Assembly (NCBI GenBank): GCA_021784975.1
Contig: JAJYGU010000008.1
Location: 1-7,080 of the forward strand
DNA: 7,080 nt
Direction of reading: 5' to 3'
Origin: Planctomycetota bacterium
Lineage (GTDB): Bacteria > Planctomycetota > Planctomycetia > Pirellulales > Thermoguttaceae
The notes under the pieces are model-generated. The model saw only the letters and a list, made by a program, of their open reading frames with translations. It did not search any database and was not told the origin of the DNA. A program made the position numbers and the translations under genes. Shown here in pieces: positions 5,169-7,080 of the stretch; position 1 is the first letter of the stretch; each line of letters starts with the position of its first letter.

Positions 5169-6953
5169 TCAGCCTTCCTCGCCATCTGCGTCATTTTCGC
5201 GTGTCGTGCCGGGACCAACCTTTGCCCGGCCCACAACGAACCACCGCATCAACAATTCCGCGAGTTGGTCTTGAATACGTTCGTCCCCGGTTCGGCTCTC
5301 CGCCAATTCCTGGAATCTTGCCTTGGTGATTTCGACTCGGCGGTCAAGCCGATCCAGAACCTTCAGGCATGGCGACAACTCGCGCGGGAGTCGTAGTTGC
5401 CCAACCACGCCCAAATTCGCCAAACGTGTGACGAGCTCCGCCTGCCCGCGCGATTGACAGTCGATGTGAGTCTTGCCGCCTTTGCCGAAGTACACGGTGC
5501 TGGGGGAGAACATGACGTCCCTAGACAGGCTTGCTGGCCGCTCGTCGGGCAGGATGACCAGCGCATCCGATTCGGGTTGTTGCCCGAGCCAGTCGCCCAA
5601 CGGAGCGGCGTCTTCCAGTTCGGCCGCGTCCCAGATATCGGCGGCCAAGTCGTCGACGCGAAACCGCGCGCCGTTGGACTTTGCCCTCTGCTCCATTTTT
5701 TGGACTTCGACCACCCGAATTTCGCGGAAATGCCGGGCAGTGGCTTCGTATAATTGGTCGATCAGATGCTGGCGTTCTGCCGGCTCAGATACGCCCAGCA
5801 ATTCAAGAACCGCGTCGTCCAGTTCGCGGCGGTCCGGTTGCCGCAGCTCGTTGGACAACACCAATGGCCCGTCCGCCAGCCGCCGGGCGCGCTCCGGGGA
5901 ATGGCAATCCATCAATTGCTCTTCGACAAGCCGGCCTACTTCCCGTTTGCTCATCCGCTGAAATGCGTCTTCCAACCGTTTGGCAAGCTGGGTCGAAATT
6001 CCCCGCGGATCCGGGACGTACACCAGTTTTGCGTCGATCACTTCGGTGTCCAGAGAGCCCTCGGTACCTGTGTAGCGACCGAAAAAGTTCTTCCACAAGC
6101 CGATCAAAGTTGAATTGAGGATGGCGACCAGCGCTCTCGATTCAGCTTGAGAGAGATCGGTTGCTCCGACGTCAAAAAGCCTGTGGTTGCACACCAGGCG
6201 TTCAGGATTCGCCGGAATGACATGAGTGTAATGGTGCGCCATCGGCCAGAAAGCGAGTCCGGGATGCAGAAGCCCCGTCAAGTCGTACCACGGTTGTCGC
6301 GCCGCGCAGGTGGATCGCTTGGGCACCGGCACGAGCTTCGACTTGCCAGAGGCAAAGGTGGCGGTCGCGCCATAAGAGAGGTAACGCCAGACCCACGGCG
6401 ACCCCACCTTGAGTTTGTTCAGCGGCGCTTTGACCAACAGGACGACGCGATCCAGGTCTACCGCGCGCACAACTGTTCGAACCATCTTTCTCAGTGTATG
6501 CAATTCCGGCGCCAGATATTCCGCCTCGATCGGATGAACGGTCCCGTCGCCTGCCTTGACAACGCGCAGTCTTCCCGATTCAACGTCCTTGCGGGGAGCG
6601 CCGCCAGAACGCTTTCGGAACTCGTGGTCGCTCTGATGCGCAGCCAAGACCTCGGCGGTCATGTCCCGGGGCATGAAAAAGGCATCGCAGCCGCTCTTGA
6701 CACCGAACCGTATTGACGCGATCTCGCCCAGGGGGAAAAACCGCTCGCCGAAGCGGTGCATGATGTCGAAGTAGATGTCCGGTGCGCGGAGGTACCGTCC
6801 CCACTTGCCGGCGCGGTAGCTGGAAGGACTAGCGCCGTTAATGTGGTTCATGGCTGCCTCGGGCGAGCTCGCTTCCTCCTCACCTTCTTCATCGCCCGAC
6901 TCAGCGATTTGTTCCGACACCGCCGCATCGCCGAGGACAGCCCCGGCCCTCAC
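5169..6953 (-). CDS. C-terminal part of an N6-adenine DNA methyltransferase (Eco57I/type IIG-like)
   Basis: The frame gives 594 residues from the first usable start, a GTG at 6953. The stretch KWGRYLRAPDIYFDIMHRFG (about 50-69), then PLGEIASIRFGVKSGCDAFF (74-93), is the usual opening of the target-recognition region of large class I N6-adenine methyltransferases and type IIG enzymes. It continues with EYLAPELHTLRKM, GLAFWPMAHHYTHVIPANPE, NHRLFDVG and ALVAILNSTLIGLWKNFFGRYTGTEGSLDTEVIDAKLV, again typical. The last 250 residues are helical and charged. The catalytic NPPY motif and SAM-binding domain are not in the window. A very acidic linker (about 16-32, ESGDEEGEEEASSPE) precedes the conserved part. 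Protein-like sequence in the same frame continues upstream for 40 codons (including DWRIIVKTQRELWADG) to a TAA at 7074-7076, so the GTG is probably not the true start and the gene may be cut by a nonsense mutation. BREX PglX-like proteins are related alternatives, but nothing nearby supports BREX. Confidence 0.75.
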   Translation of the reverse strand: MRAGAVLGDAAVSEQIAESGDEEGEEEASSPEAAMNHINGASPSSYRAGKWGRYLRAPDIYFDIMHRFGERFFPLGEIASIRFGVKSGCDAFFMPRDMTAEVLAAHQSDHEFRKRSGGAPRKDVESGRLRVVKAGDGTVHPIEAEYLAPELHTLRKMVRTVVRAVDLDRVVLLVKAPLNKLKVGSPWVWRYLSYGATATFASGKSKLVPVPKRSTCAARQPWYDLTGLLHPGLAFWPMAHHYTHVIPANPERLVCNHRLFDVGATDLSQAESRALVAILNSTLIGLWKNFFGRYTGTEGSLDTEVIDAKLVYVPDPRGISTQLAKRLEDAFQRMSKREVGRLVEEQLMDCHSPERARRLADGPLVLSNELRQPDRRELDDAVLELLGVSEPAERQHLIDQLYEATARHFREIRVVEVQKMEQRAKSNGARFRVDDLAADIWDAAELEDAAPLGDWLGQQPESDALVILPDERPASLSRDVMFSPSTVYFGKGGKTHIDCQSRGQAELVTRLANLGVVGQLRLPRELSPCLKVLDRLDRRVEITKARFQELAESRTGDERIQDQLAELLMRWFVVGRAKVGPGTTRENDADGEEG

Positions 6954-7073
6954 CCCGTCGGCCCAGAGTTCTCTCTGCGTCTTGACGATGATCCGCCAGT
7001 CCTGGTCTTGGTAGTCGCTATGGACGGTCAGAATGCGTTGACGAAGCGATTCCAGTGCCGCCTGGCGTGCCTC
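6954..7073 (-). pseudogene. Upstream in-frame extension of the methyltransferase, ending at a TAA
   Basis: These 40 codons are open in the same frame as the methyltransferase and contain no ATG, GTG or TTG start. The translation reads like a normal protein and like the segment before the recognition domain in this family (EARQAALESLRQRI, then DWRIIVKTQRELWADG). The codon before it, 7076-7074 on the - strand, is TAA. The simplest reading is that the original gene ran through this point and was broken, but only four more bases lie beyond, so a frameshift or sequencing error is equally possible. Confidence 0.5.
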
Positions 7074-7080
7074 TTAATCC

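Noticed and set aside
6147..6716. 189-residue + strand frame
   Set aside because: It is antisense to the conserved recognition region of the methyltransferase, which has clear family motifs in its own frame.
1..7080. CRISPR array, complete transposase or phage genes
   Set aside because: No spaced direct repeats, transposase motifs or phage structural genes were seen in either strand.

Overview
The window looks like a chromosomal stretch of a GC-rich planctomycete, probably of the Pirellula/Rhodopirellula kind. That is inferred from gene content recalled from known families, not from a search. The markers are a secreted protein with three tandem YHS-like repeats, a very small 'PFEPF' protein of a type common in these genomes, and an HPP-like membrane protein made of two similar halves.

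The left part (1-4681) reads on the + strand. It starts with the duplicated HPP-like membrane protein (6-1046). After a 256-base gap comes a tight group of four genes: a secreted triple-YHS protein (1303-2052), a TVP38/TMEM64 (DedA-like) membrane protein (2060-2833), an FAD-dependent disulfide oxidoreductase of the mercuric-reductase-like family lacking its whole middle (2859-3494), and the arsenosugar-type radical SAM protein ArsS (3524-4681). Spacing is 7, 25 and 29 bases, so they are probably one operon. The contents suggest handling of arsenic or another thiophilic element: a periplasmic Cys-bearing protein, a membrane protein, a thiol redox enzyme and a radical SAM enzyme for organoarsenical synthesis. 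No arsM, arsR or arsenate reductase is visible.

Two genes of this operon are structurally abnormal. The oxidoreductase joins its FAD/disulfide N-terminus directly to its C-terminal dimerisation domain. arsS carries a 105-bp hairpin element with perfect 30-bp inverted ends (REP/REPIN-like) placed exactly in frame, adding 35 codons between the Fe-S cysteine motif and the TGGAP motif.

The right part (4672-7080) reads on the - strand: tRNA-Glu(CTC) with its own promoter, the small 'PFEPF' protein, and the C-terminal recognition region of a large N6-adenine DNA methyltransferase or type IIG restriction-modification protein. The arsS stop codon lies inside the 3' end of the convergent tRNA gene. 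The methyltransferase frame runs upstream with protein-like sequence to an in-frame TAA at 7074-7076, so that gene may be broken. No single new defence or mobile system is evident; the strongest unusual signal is the in-frame hairpin element in arsS.
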